A stretch of 10,234 nucleotides of DNA from an uncultured Clostridia bacterium. GTDB lineage: Bacteria; Bacillota; Clostridia; Oscillospirales; Oscillospiraceae. Both the position numbers and the translations under genes were made by a program. Below are positions 1 through 6,481 of the stretch, in pieces (the first letter of the stretch is position 1; each line of letters starts with the position of its first letter). The stretch lies in assembly GCA_947169005.1 (NCBI GenBank), contig CAMVOG010000070.1:1-10234 (forward strand), written 5' to 3'. The notes under the pieces were generated by a model, which searched no databases, was not told the DNA's origin, and saw nothing but the letters and a program-made list of their open reading frames with translations.

Positions 1-36
1 CGTCGCTTTGCGACGCCGGGCGGCCCAAGGCCGCCC
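1..36. repeat. Two-hairpin palindromic element, possibly cut by the window edge
   Basis: Two adjacent perfect hairpins are visible. The first pairs 1-6 with 10-15 around a TTT loop. The second pairs GGGCGGCC (18-25) with GGCCGCCC (29-36) around a CAA loop. No T-run follows either one, and no gene end lies next to them inside the window, so a terminator is not supported. Read on the minus strand, the order is an 8-bp hairpin with a TTG loop, two bases, then a CGTCGC hairpin. The element at 10183-10218 has the same plan. Palindromes of this sort are commonly dispersed between genes in gut Clostridia; that statement is from memory and no search was made. Confidence 0.55.
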
Positions 37-70
37 CTACGGCGCACGAATTTGCGGGGGCTCCCTTCTT

Positions 71-157
71 GTCATTCTGAGCGCAGCGAAGAATCTTTCG
101 CAGCCGCTTTCCGGGAACGATGATTCTTCGACTCCGCTGCGTTCCGCTCAGGATGAC
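71..157. repeat. Inverted pair of a dispersed-type intergenic repeat
   Basis: The left arm (71-95) starts GTCATTCTGAGCG and ends AAGAATC. The right arm (122-157) is its reverse complement with two short insertions: it reads GATTCTTCG at its inner end and CTCAGGATGAC at its outer end. The arms are separated by 26 bases (96-121). Transcribed from either strand, the pair would fold into a long imperfect hairpin. There is no flanking direct repeat that I can identify and no open reading frame inside. Repeats beginning GTCATTCTGAGCG are familiar to me from many gut bacterial genomes, but this was not checked here. Confidence 0.65.
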
Positions 158-185
158 AAATGGGGAGCATAGCTTATAGCCAGTA

Positions 186-297
186 GACTATAGTCTACAG
201 ACTATAAACTATAGCCCATTGCCCATTGCCCATTGCCCTTGTGCCCTGAGTACTAAGTACTGAATACTTAGCCCTGTGCCCTGCTGCCTGAGCCCTG
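186..297. repeat. Degenerate heptamer tandem array (locus 1)
   Basis: The block reads as consecutive 7-base words. Four units are of the type GACTATA or GTCTACA (186-213). Three exact GCCCATT copies follow (214-234). After a short break come CCCTGAG, TACTAAG, TACTGAA, TACTTAG, CCCTGTG, CCCTGCT and GCCTGAG (244-292). The words change but the 7-base register is kept within each run. There is no coding potential of note. The style resembles the short tandemly repeated repetitive sequences described in cyanobacteria; that is a comparison of style, not a homology claim. Together with the palindromes at 1-157 this accounts for the gene-free stretch 1-320. Confidence 0.7.
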
Positions 298-320
298 TCC
301 ATCGTACAAACGAAGTACAA

Positions 321-361
321 ACGAAAACCGCCCCCACGGACCGAATGGTCCGCAGGGGCGG
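321..361 (-). terminator. Rho-independent terminator of the oxoamine synthase gene
   Basis: CCGCCCC (328-334) pairs with GGGGCGG (355-361), and CGGACC (337-342) pairs with GGTCCG (347-352). Two mismatches interrupt the stem and GAAT forms the loop. On the minus strand the stem is followed by TTTTCGTTT (from 327 downward), the U-rich tail expected of an intrinsic terminator. It begins 17 bases past the stop codon of the gene at 379-1572. Confidence 0.8.
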
Positions 362-378
362 CGCTTGTTCATGCGTTC

Positions 379-1572
379 TCAGGCCTCGGGCTTGCGGATA
401 TCGTGCTTTTTCAGCACGTCCACGATGATGTCCACGGCCTCGTCGATTTGGGCGAAGCTGTGGGTAGCCATGAGGCTGCAGCGGAGCAGGGCCTCGTGGG
501 GCGCGGTGGCGGGGGGCAGGGAGGCGTTCACGTAGACGCCGCGCTCGTAGAGCTCCTTCTGGATCTGCAGGGTGGGGATCTCCTCATAGGTGAAGATGGG
601 GATGATGGGCGTCTTGGACAGGCGGATGGCGACGCCGTTTTCCACCAGGCGATCCCGCATGTGCTGGGCGTTGGCCTGGAGCTGATCGGGCAGCTCGGGA
701 TGGGCCCGCAGATAGCGCAGGGCCGCCGTCGCCACGGCGATGCACACCGGGGGCACGGAGGCGGAGAAGATGTAGGGGCGGGAGTTGCAGCGCACATAGT
801 CCGCCACCTTGGCGGTGGTGGCCATATAGCCGCCCAGGCTGGCCAGGCTCTTGGAGAAGGTGCCCATATACACGTCCACCTGGTCCTCCAGGCCGAAGTG
901 GCTGGCGGTGCCGCGGCCGCCCTTGCCCAGGATGCCCAGGCCGTGGGCGTCGTCCACCATCACGCGGGCGCCGTACTTCTTCGCCAGGCGGCAGATCTCC
1001 GGGAGGTTGGCGATATCGCCGCCCATGGAAAAGACGCCGTCCGTCACCACCAGGCAGCCGGCGGACTCGGGGACCTTTTTCAGCTGGGTCTCCAGCTCGT
1101 CCATATCGTTGTGGCGGAAGCGGAGCATCTTGCCGTAGCTCAGCTTGCAGGCGTCGTAGATGGAGGCGTGATTCTCCCGGTCGCAGATCACGTAATCGCC
1201 CATGCCCACCAGGGCGGAAATGATGCCCAGGTTGGACTGGAAGCCCGTGGAGAAGGTCACCACATCCTCCTTGCCCAGGAATTCCGCCATCTCCCGCTCA
1301 AACTCCTGGTGCAGAATCAGCGTGCCGTTCAGCAGGCGGGAGCCGGAGCAGCCCGTGCCGTACTCGTCCAGGGCCTTGCGGGCGGCGGCCATCACCTCGG
1401 GATTCGTGGTGAGGCCCAGGTAGTTGTTGGAGCCCAGCATGATGCGGCGCTTGCCCTCCATGATGACCTCGGTATCCTGCCGGGACTGAAGCTCGCGGAA
1501 ATAGGGGAAGAGCCCCGCGGCGCGCAGATCGTCCGCCTTCGTGAAATCAAAGCATTTTTTAAACAGGTCCAT
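379..1572 (-). CDS. PLP-dependent alpha-oxoamine synthase (BioF/KBL/serine palmitoyltransferase family)
   Basis: This cytoplasmic enzyme family condenses an amino acid with an acyl-CoA, releasing CO2 and CoA to give an amino-ketone. At 397 residues it has the family's usual length. Visible motifs are SNNYLGL (48-54), the GTGCSGSRLLNG segment (72-83), His135 in ENHASIYD, expected to stack on the PLP ring, Asp207 and His210 in VDDAHG, and the Schiff-base Lys241 in TFSKSLASLGG. All key residues are intact. The start is supported by AAGGTGG (1579-1585) six bases upstream of the ATG. Substrate cannot be fixed from sequence: candidates are 8-amino-7-oxononanoate synthase, glycine C-acetyltransferase and serine palmitoyltransferase. 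The N-terminal wording (LFPYFRELQSRQDTEVIMEG) reminds me most of the serine palmitoyltransferase-like group. No biotin, threonine dehydrogenase or sphingolipid gene lies beside it. It is transcribed alone, with its own promoter and terminator. Confidence 0.88.
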   Translation of the reverse strand: MDLFKKCFDFTKADDLRAAGLFPYFRELQSRQDTEVIMEGKRRIMLGSNNYLGLTTNPEVMAAARKALDEYGTGCSGSRLLNGTLILHQEFEREMAEFLGKEDVVTFSTGFQSNLGIISALVGMGDYVICDRENHASIYDACKLSYGKMLRFRHNDMDELETQLKKVPESAGCLVVTDGVFSMGGDIANLPEICRLAKKYGARVMVDDAHGLGILGKGGRGTASHFGLEDQVDVYMGTFSKSLASLGGYMATTAKVADYVRCNSRPYIFSASVPPVCIAVATAALRYLRAHPELPDQLQANAQHMRDRLVENGVAIRLSKTPIIPIFTYEEIPTLQIQKELYERGVYVNASLPPATAPHEALLRCSLMATHSFAQIDEAVDIIVDVLKKHDIRKPEA

Positions 1573-1649
1573 ATTATCCCACCTTATCGATCTTTCGGCC
1601 AGAGGGCCGTTTCATGCCGCCCCCCTCCCCGGGCCGGACGGCAGATTTT

Positions 1650-1675
1650 TACCATAATATAGTGGTATTATACCG
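1650..1675. promoter_or_regulatory. Possible operator over the -10 box and start point
   Basis: GGTAT-T-ATACC (1664-1674) is a perfect 11-base palindrome lying on the -10 box. TACCA (1650-1654) and TGGTA (1663-1667) form a second dyad with 8 bases between them, centred close to the expected transcription start. TGGTAT-N-ATACC resembles operators used by GntR-family repressors. No regulator gene is present in the window, so the match is only suggestive, and AT-rich promoter DNA can form such dyads by chance. Confidence 0.35.
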
Positions 1676-1695
1676 CAGCTTTGCCGTTCCGTCAA
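1667..1695 (-). promoter_or_regulatory. SigmaA-type promoter of the oxoamine synthase gene
   Basis: On the minus strand, TTGACG (1695-1690) lies 17 bases from a perfect TATAAT (1672-1667). Transcription should begin near 1660, leaving a leader of about 88 bases before the ATG at 1572. Confidence 0.8.
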
Positions 1696-1712
1696 GAGAG
1701 AGACAAGGCGGC

Positions 1713-1890
1713 AGGCAACAAGGCAACAGGGCAACAAGGCAACAGGTAACAAGGGAGCAGGCAGCAGGGCAACAAGGCAACAAGGCAACAAGGCAACAGG
1801 GGAGCATAACCTGCACCCTGTGCCCTGAGTACTAAGTACTGAGTACTGAGTACTATGCACTATGCACTATGCACTGAGCCCTGTTGCCTG
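1713..1890. repeat. Octamer plus heptamer tandem array between divergent promoters (locus 2)
   Basis: The left part (1713-1806) is mostly 8-base units: AGGCAACA six times, with GGGCAACA, GGTAACA, AGGGAGCA, GGCAGCA and GGGGAGCA variants. The right part (1816-1890) is in perfect 7-base register: CCCTGTG, CCCTGAG, TACTAAG, TACTGAG twice, TACTATG, CACTATG twice, CACTGAG, CCCTGTT, GCCTG. The last word run, CCCTGTTGCCTG, is nearly the reverse complement of AAGGCAACAGGG in the left part, so the two halves could pair. The array fills the space between the -35 boxes at 1690-1695 (minus) and 1893-1898 (plus). Confidence 0.8.
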
Positions 1891-1892
1891 TA

Positions 1893-1921
1893 TTGACAAA
1901 CGCCGGGAATGCGGGTAAACT
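1893..1921 (+). promoter_or_regulatory. SigmaA-type promoter of the DHHW-MBOAT operon
   Basis: TTGACA (1893-1898) is followed after 17 bases by TAAACT (1916-1921). Transcription should start near 1928, giving a leader of about 26 bases. The spacer carries AATGCG at its positions 10-15, which is repeated in the promoter at 4556-4584. Confidence 0.75.
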
Positions 1922-1953
1922 GAAACCGACTTTGCCGGAAGGGAGGCATACGA

Positions 1954-3117
1954 ATGCGGGACAAGCTCATCAAGGCGCTGGGCTGCCTGTTTCTGCTGGG
2001 CTGCGCGCTGGTCCTGGCCCTGGGCTTCGCGCGGAGCTTTTTCTTCCCCGAGGAGATCAACGAATACGAAAACCGCTACGCCGAGAAGGTTGCGCCCTTC
2101 ACCCTCTCCGGCTATGCGGAGGGCAGCTTCCAGGACAGCGTGGAGGCGGCGCTGGCCGACCAGCTCCCCCTGTCCAGCACGCTGAAGCGGGGCTTCAACC
2201 GGGTCTCCTCCCGGCTGACCCTGGGCCTGGTCCGCCGCCTGCTGCGCGCGGTGCCGGACCGATATCTGTACCTGGGCAACGTCTCTCTTTTCGGGCCGGA
2301 GGCCAACCTCGTCTACCTTAGTTATCCCGCCGACCGCTACCGTGAGGCCTTCGAGGCCAAGGCGGCCAACCTCAACGCCGCCGCGGACGAGCGCTTTTAC
2401 CTTTACTATATTGAGAAGGACACCGACATCAATTTCCAGACCGGGGAGAAGAACGGCGCTTACGCCTTTCTGCGGGAGCGGCTGACCCTGCCCCCGGAGC
2501 ACGTGGCCTGCTACGAGATCCGGGATTTCGCGGACTTTGAGAGCAAATTCTACAAAACGGACCACCACTGGAACTGCGACGGCTCCTATCTGGCCTATAC
2601 GGAGCTGCTCACGCTGCTGGGCGTGGAGGAGGAGCCCTTGCCCAAGGGAGAGCGCTTTTTGGTGAACGGCAGCTTCTCCGGCTCCAAGGCCATCGGCCCC
2701 TACGCCGCCGCCTTCCGGGAGCCCCTCTACGCCTATCGCTTCGACTTCCCGCCTATGGAGATCACGGTGGAGGGCTCCCCCGCCGCGGATTACGGGCACC
2801 AGAACGCCGTGGGGGACGCCGGGACCAACTATGGCTACTACTACGGCGGGGACTGCGGCAGTGTCGTCTTCCGCACCGGGCGCGAGGACCGGGAGAAGCT
2901 GCTGGTGCTGGGCGAATCCTACGACAACGCCCTGCTGAAGCTGCTGGCCTCCCACTTCAACGAGACCCACGCCGTGGACCTGCGCTATTATGAGCACACG
3001 ATGGGCGAGCCCTTCCGCCTTTGGGACTATATGGCGGCCCACGGGATCGACAAGGTGCTGCTGATCGGCAACATCGACTACTATATCATGGATACATTTA
3101 TGCTGGAGGCGCCCTGA
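1954..3117 (+). CDS. DHHW-family membrane-anchored protein, partner of the MBOAT acyltransferase
   Basis: This 387-residue protein has a single hydrophobic N-terminal segment (about 8-26) preceded by basic residues, expected to act as a signal anchor with the rest outside the membrane. The family-defining DHHW sits at 203-206 within FYKTDHHWNCDG. A second conserved block, LVLGESYDN (317-325), offers Ser322 as the likely nucleophile, so the protein reads as an SGNH/AlgX-like fold with Asp203 and His205 or His204 completing the triad. Family knowledge: DHHW, AlgJ and AlgX proteins accept an acyl group from an MBOAT partner and transfer it to an exported polysaccharide. The gene directly downstream is such an MBOAT and overlaps it by one base. 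AGGGAGG (1940-1946) lies 7 bases before the ATG. The acceptor glycan is unknown. Confidence 0.85.
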   Translation: MRDKLIKALGCLFLLGCALVLALGFARSFFFPEEINEYENRYAEKVAPFTLSGYAEGSFQDSVEAALADQLPLSSTLKRGFNRVSSRLTLGLVRRLLRAVPDRYLYLGNVSLFGPEANLVYLSYPADRYREAFEAKAANLNAAADERFYLYYIEKDTDINFQTGEKNGAYAFLRERLTLPPEHVACYEIRDFADFESKFYKTDHHWNCDGSYLAYTELLTLLGVEEEPLPKGERFLVNGSFSGSKAIGPYAAAFREPLYAYRFDFPPMEITVEGSPAADYGHQNAVGDAGTNYGYYYGGDCGSVVFRTGREDREKLLVLGESYDNALLKLLASHFNETHAVDLRYYEHTMGEPFRLWDYMAAHGIDKVLLIGNIDYYIMDTFMLEAP

Positions 3118-4520
3118 TGGTATTCAGCAGTCTGACATTTCTGTTCTTTTTCCTGCCTCTCACGCTGCTGCTGTGCTTTATCGGCCGCAACCGCGTGTAC
3201 CGCAATATCGTGCTGCTGCTGGCGTCCCTGGTCTTTTATTCCTGGGGCGAGCCCCGCTACGTCCTCCTGCTGCTGGCCACGGCGCTGATTGCCTGGCTGG
3301 CGGGCCTGCTGATGGGGCGCTTCCCGGAGCGGAAAAAGCTCTTCATGGTCCTCGCCGCGGTGCTGCTGGTGGGGGACCTGGCAGTGTTCAAGTACCTCAA
3401 CTTCTTCGCCGTGAATCTCAGCGCCCTGCTGGGCCTGCCCAACACCCTGCGGCAGATCGCACTGCCCATCGGCATCAGCTTCTTCACCTTCCAGATCCTC
3501 TCCTACGTGATCGACGTCTACCGGGGCAAGGTGGCCGTGCAGAAAAATTACTTCCGCCTGCTGCTCTACGTGAGCTTCTTCCCCCAACTCATCGCGGGCC
3601 CCATCGTGCGCTACGAGACCGTGGAGCGGGAGCTGGCGGAGCGCCGGGAAACCCTGGAGGACGCCTTCGCCGGGGCCGCCCGCTTCATCGTGGGCCTCGC
3701 CAAGAAGCTGATCCTCGCCAACGGGGCGGCCCAGGTGGTGGACGTGATCTACGGCGGCAGCCCAGCCCTTTACGGCAGCGCCATGTACTGGCTGGCCGCC
3801 GTCGCCTACTCCCTGCAGATTTACTTCGATTTCTCCGGCTACAGCGATATGGCCATCGGCCTGGGCCGCATCTTCGGCTTCCACTTCCTGGAGAATTTCA
3901 ACGAGCCCTATGCCGCCACCTCCGTTACGGATTTCTGGCGGCGCTGGCACGTCTCCCTCTCCTCCTGGTTCCGGGACTACGTGTATATCCCCCTGGGCGG
4001 CAACCGGGTGAGCAAGGCCCGCTGGATGCTGAATCTCCTGGTGGTATGGGCGCTGACGGGCTTCTGGCACGGGGCGGAGTGGAATTTCCTGCTCTGGGGG
4101 CTCTATTACGGGCTGCTCCTCATGGCGGAAAAGCTGGCGCTGCTCCGCTTCCTGGATAAACTGCCGGGGCTGCTGCGCCGGGTCTACACGCTGCTGCTGG
4201 TGGTCGTGGGCTGGGTCATCTTCTTCCACACGGACCTTTCCGGGCTCGGCCTCGCCCTGGGGCAGATGTTCTCCTTCGCCCCCACCCGCTGGCAGGACCT
4301 GCTTTTCAGCAATACGGCGCTGTTCAAGTATCTGCTCTATATCCCCCTGGGGATTCTCTGCTGCGTCCCGGGCTGGAAGCGGCTTGGCGCGCGGCTGAAG
4401 GCGCGCGCCCCCCTCGCCGCCCGCCTCCTGGGCTGCCTCGCCCTGGCGGCGCTGCTGCTGCTCTGCCTGGCCTACGTTCTCAGCTCCAGCTACAATCCCT
4501 TTATCTATTTCCGCTTCTGA
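3117..4520 (+). CDS. MBOAT-family O-acyltransferase (AlgI/PatA-like)
   Basis: This polytopic membrane protein, 467 residues from the chosen start, is predicted to move an acyl (usually acetyl) group across the membrane for O-acylation of a surface glycan. Conserved MBOAT features are the PIGISFFTFQILSYVIDVYRG block (117-137), YFDFSGYSDMAIGLGR (236-251), TDFWRRWHVSLSSWFRDYVY (271-290), IPLGGNR (291-297), and the catalytic His318 in LTGFWHGAEWN. The C-terminus, NPFIYFRF, is typical of AlgI-like proteins. An in-frame ATG at 3021 exists but would add 32 non-hydrophobic residues encoded inside the upstream gene. ATG 3117 shares its A with the preceding TGA stop and has GGAGG (3105-3109) 7 bases upstream, so translational coupling is likely. 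Substrate and acceptor are not determined, so no gene symbol is given. Confidence 0.92.
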   Translation: MVFSSLTFLFFFLPLTLLLCFIGRNRVYRNIVLLLASLVFYSWGEPRYVLLLLATALIAWLAGLLMGRFPERKKLFMVLAAVLLVGDLAVFKYLNFFAVNLSALLGLPNTLRQIALPIGISFFTFQILSYVIDVYRGKVAVQKNYFRLLLYVSFFPQLIAGPIVRYETVERELAERRETLEDAFAGAARFIVGLAKKLILANGAAQVVDVIYGGSPALYGSAMYWLAAVAYSLQIYFDFSGYSDMAIGLGRIFGFHFLENFNEPYAATSVTDFWRRWHVSLSSWFRDYVYIPLGGNRVSKARWMLNLLVVWALTGFWHGAEWNFLLWGLYYGLLLMAEKLALLRFLDKLPGLLRRVYTLLLVVVGWVIFFHTDLSGLGLALGQMFSFAPTRWQDLLFSNTALFKYLLYIPLGILCCVPGWKRLGARLKARAPLAARLLGCLALAALLLLCLAYVLSSSYNPFIYFRF

Positions 4521-4524
4521 GCCG

Positions 4525-4553
4525 CCGCCGCCCCAACGAGGGCGGCGGTTTTT
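4525..4553 (+). terminator. Rho-independent terminator of the DHHW-MBOAT operon
   Basis: CCGCCGCCC (4525-4533) pairs over 9 bases with GGGCGGCGG (4540-4548) around a CAACGA loop, followed at once by TTTTT (4549-4553). It starts 5 bases after the MBOAT stop codon. Confidence 0.92.
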
Positions 4554-4555
4554 CA

Positions 4556-4584
4556 TTGACAAATGAAAAAAATGCGTATAAACT
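4556..4584 (+). promoter_or_regulatory. SigmaA-type promoter of the double-MoaF gene
   Basis: TTGACA (4556-4561) and TAAACT (4579-4584) are 17 bases apart, only 3 bases past the T-run of the preceding terminator. The A-rich spacer carries AATGCG at positions 10-15, the same place as in the promoter at 1893-1921. Transcription should start near 4591, leaving a 35-base leader. TATAAA at 4577-4582 is an alternative -10 but would shorten the spacer to 15. Confidence 0.8.
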
Positions 4585-4625
4585 AAGAATACACAAATTT
4601 ATAGTTTGCAAGGAGGGTATTCATC

Positions 4626-6413
4626 GTGTTTTTCACCAATTATGATCCCCTGACCACGGAGCTTGTGGAAGAAAAGGTCCAGGCCGCGGGCCGGGCCGCC
4701 GGCGAAAGCTGCGGCTGCCTGGCGGGTCTGAAATTCACCGCCCGCCTGGAGGGGGAATACGCCCCCGCAAAGTTAGAGTACGACATCAAGGACGAGAAGG
4801 AGCTGGTGGTGACCGAGAACGACGCCACCTACACCGCGCCCTACGCCGCCATCAGCCAGGGCCCCATCACCCTGCTGACCCATCTGATCCCCGGCAGCAG
4901 CCGGGGCTGGCATCTTATCATTGACCGCCGCACCTGGGCCGTCACCGCCTTTGAGACCTGGTTCGGCATCACCGTGCCCGTGGGCGCGGACCTTTTCGGC
5001 ACCAAGGGGCCGGACTATTACCGGGATATCCCTCGGGAGATCCAGCGCGAATACTACTTCGGCTGGCTGGATAAGGGCGACAACGAGAAGCCCGAGAAGC
5101 TGCACACCAACACCAACCGCATCGAGGGCCGCGGCCTCCACTGGGATTTTGACAACGGCTATGAGATGCTCACCTTCTTCCCCAGCGTGACCTGCTGCAC
5201 CCTCACGGAGCTGGGCAAGGCCCAGGGCGGCATCACCGTGACGAATCCCGCGGACTACATCCGCATCGACGACGAGAACTATATCTACGCCCGCTGGGAG
5301 GTGGAGTTCTCCGGCAAGATGTGGATCGAGCTGCTGAACTTCTTTGACTTCACCGCCGCCGGCGTGGACTTCGGCTTTGAGGAGGACAACAGCCTCACCT
5401 ACCGCCTGCACCGGGCGGAGCTGGAGCTGACCGGCGACGCGGCCCACCTGGAGCAGATCACCGCCTTCGGCGACAAGGAGCGGCCCATGTCCGCCATGCG
5501 CAAGGCCAAGGGCTGGCGCTATGCCTACCGTCCCATGGATATCGACGTGCCCATGCCCCGCAAGGAGGCCCTGGCCCACGCCGCCGAGAAGCGGATGCTC
5601 TTCGGCGAGGGACGCAACATCATGGCCTCCGGCAACAACCTGGCCGAGAACTACGACCTGGTGGGCAAGAAATTCAAGATCTGGGCCGACAATGAGAAGT
5701 ACGCCCAGGCTCCCTGGAGCGGCGAGAAGGGCACCCCCTGGGAATACTGGTTCGTGGACGAGAACACGCTGAAATGGCGCTACGGCGGCCGCCGCTGGCA
5801 CGAGGAGCGCTATAAGTGCTTCGAGCCCGACAAGGAGCTCTACTTCTTCGCCCATCTCATGACCGGGGACCCGGACTATTCCATGGTCGCCCACGTCATT
5901 GACCTCAAGAACGGCCTGGCCACCACCATCAAGACCGGCATCGGCAACTGGCAGAGCGAGTGGGAGGCCGGGGCCAACGTCCACTTCGGCACCGTGGAGT
6001 ACGGCGACCTCAAGGCGCCCTTCGCCCGCCGCCATCACTTCACCGACGAGCTGCTGGGCCACAGCTTCGCCTGGGCCTACAGCGAGACGATGAGCTCCAT
6101 CCACGTATACTCCTCCCCCGAAAGCTACTCCTGGACCATCTTCGGCAGCGACAACAGCGGCGGCGCCACCTGGTCCAGCCCCTGCTTCTACATCAAGCTC
6201 CGTCCGGACGTCTACCTCTTCCAGTGGGTGGAGGAGAAGTGCAACGGCAGCCAGGGTCTGGTGGTCATGAACCGCAAAATCCAGCACGACGGCGGCTTCT
6301 TCTACGGCGTCAGCCACAACGGGCTCAGCCTGAACCTCACCGGCGCCTTCATGCGCGAGCTGGGCTATTTCGACATCAAAAAGTATTTTGACCGCGTCCC
6401 CGGCATCAAGTAA
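4626..6413 (+). CDS. MoaF-like protein, apparently two MoaF units in tandem
   Basis: The second half (about 340-575) fits MoaF best: a lipocalin-like region (about 343-440) followed by the MoaF C-terminal-domain pattern. That pattern reads HHFTDELLGHSFAWAYS (470-486), SWTIFGSDNSGGATWSSP (502-519), then YIKLRPDVYLFQWVEE. The first half (about 50-255) repeats the plan: THLIPG...WHLIID...TAFETWFG (85-114), then TNTNRIEGRGLHWDFDNGYE (161-180), GGITVTNPADYIRIDDENYIY and WEVEFSG. MoaF proteins as I recall them are roughly half this length, so 595 residues suggests a fused duplication with four calycin-type barrels. MoaF was named from an operon tied to monoamine metabolism, and a role in molybdenum cofactor synthesis is unproven. 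No cofactor or amine gene is nearby. There is no signal peptide or membrane segment. The start is GTG, fixed by AGGAGG (4611-4616) 9 bases upstream. The promoter, ribosome site and regular codon use suggest strong expression. A small-ligand-binding or phenolic decarboxylase-like role is possible but unsupported. Confidence 0.72.
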   Translation: MFFTNYDPLTTELVEEKVQAAGRAAGESCGCLAGLKFTARLEGEYAPAKLEYDIKDEKELVVTENDATYTAPYAAISQGPITLLTHLIPGSSRGWHLIIDRRTWAVTAFETWFGITVPVGADLFGTKGPDYYRDIPREIQREYYFGWLDKGDNEKPEKLHTNTNRIEGRGLHWDFDNGYEMLTFFPSVTCCTLTELGKAQGGITVTNPADYIRIDDENYIYARWEVEFSGKMWIELLNFFDFTAAGVDFGFEEDNSLTYRLHRAELELTGDAAHLEQITAFGDKERPMSAMRKAKGWRYAYRPMDIDVPMPRKEALAHAAEKRMLFGEGRNIMASGNNLAENYDLVGKKFKIWADNEKYAQAPWSGEKGTPWEYWFVDENTLKWRYGGRRWHEERYKCFEPDKELYFFAHLMTGDPDYSMVAHVIDLKNGLATTIKTGIGNWQSEWEAGANVHFGTVEYGDLKAPFARRHHFTDELLGHSFAWAYSETMSSIHVYSSPESYSWTIFGSDNSGGATWSSPCFYIKLRPDVYLFQWVEEKCNGSQGLVVMNRKIQHDGGFFYGVSHNGLSLNLTGAFMRELGYFDIKKYFDRVPGIK

Positions 6414-6434
6414 GCGAGGATACGGACCATAACA

Positions 6435-6480
6435 GGGGGGCGGCTCTCTTCCCCGCGCAGGGAAAGGGCCGCCTCCCCCC
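6435..6480. other. Large imperfect hairpin just before the nuclease gene
   Basis: The outer stem pairs GGGGGGCGGC (6435-6444) with GCCGCC-T-CCCC (6468-6478), with one bulged T. An inner stem pairs TTCCC (6449-6453) with GGGAA (6460-6464). It lies 22 bases after the double-MoaF stop and ends one base before the ATG at 6482. No T-run follows, so it is at best a weak terminator. It could instead control translation of the next gene or protect the upstream message's 3' end. Confidence 0.6.
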
Positions 6481-6481
6481 T

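Noticed and set aside
403..1662. Long open frame on the plus strand opposite the oxoamine synthase gene
   Set aside because: It is the antisense shadow of a GC-rich gene: its product is Gly/Ala/His/Val-rich low-complexity sequence without motifs, while the minus-strand protein has a complete set of PLP-enzyme motifs.
1713..1890. Repeat block considered as a CRISPR array
   Set aside because: Units are 7-8 bases, directly abutting, with no spacers and no cas genes in the window.
3021..3116. Upstream ATG at 3021 as the MBOAT start
   Set aside because: It would add 32 polar residues encoded within the DHHW gene. ATG 3117 has GGAGG at the right distance, sits in a stop-start overlap, and gives the usual hydrophobic MBOAT N-terminus.
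1954..4520. Calling the pair algI/algJ or assigning alginate acetylation
   Set aside because: Only the general DHHW-MBOAT pairing is supported. No alginate genes are present and the acceptor glycan is unknown.
3081..6317. Long minus-strand open frames opposite the MBOAT and MoaF-like genes
   Set aside because: They mirror codon-biased genes on the plus strand, have repetitive compositions and no recognisable domain, and lack ribosome sites.
4626..6413. Calling the gene moaF and assigning a molybdenum cofactor function
   Set aside because: The protein is about twice the expected MoaF length, the function of MoaF itself is unclear, and no cofactor gene is nearby.
6388..6416. TTGACC with TAAGCG as a promoter for the nuclease gene
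   Set aside because: The -10 match is poor and lies at the end of the preceding coding region. It is not convincing without transcript data.
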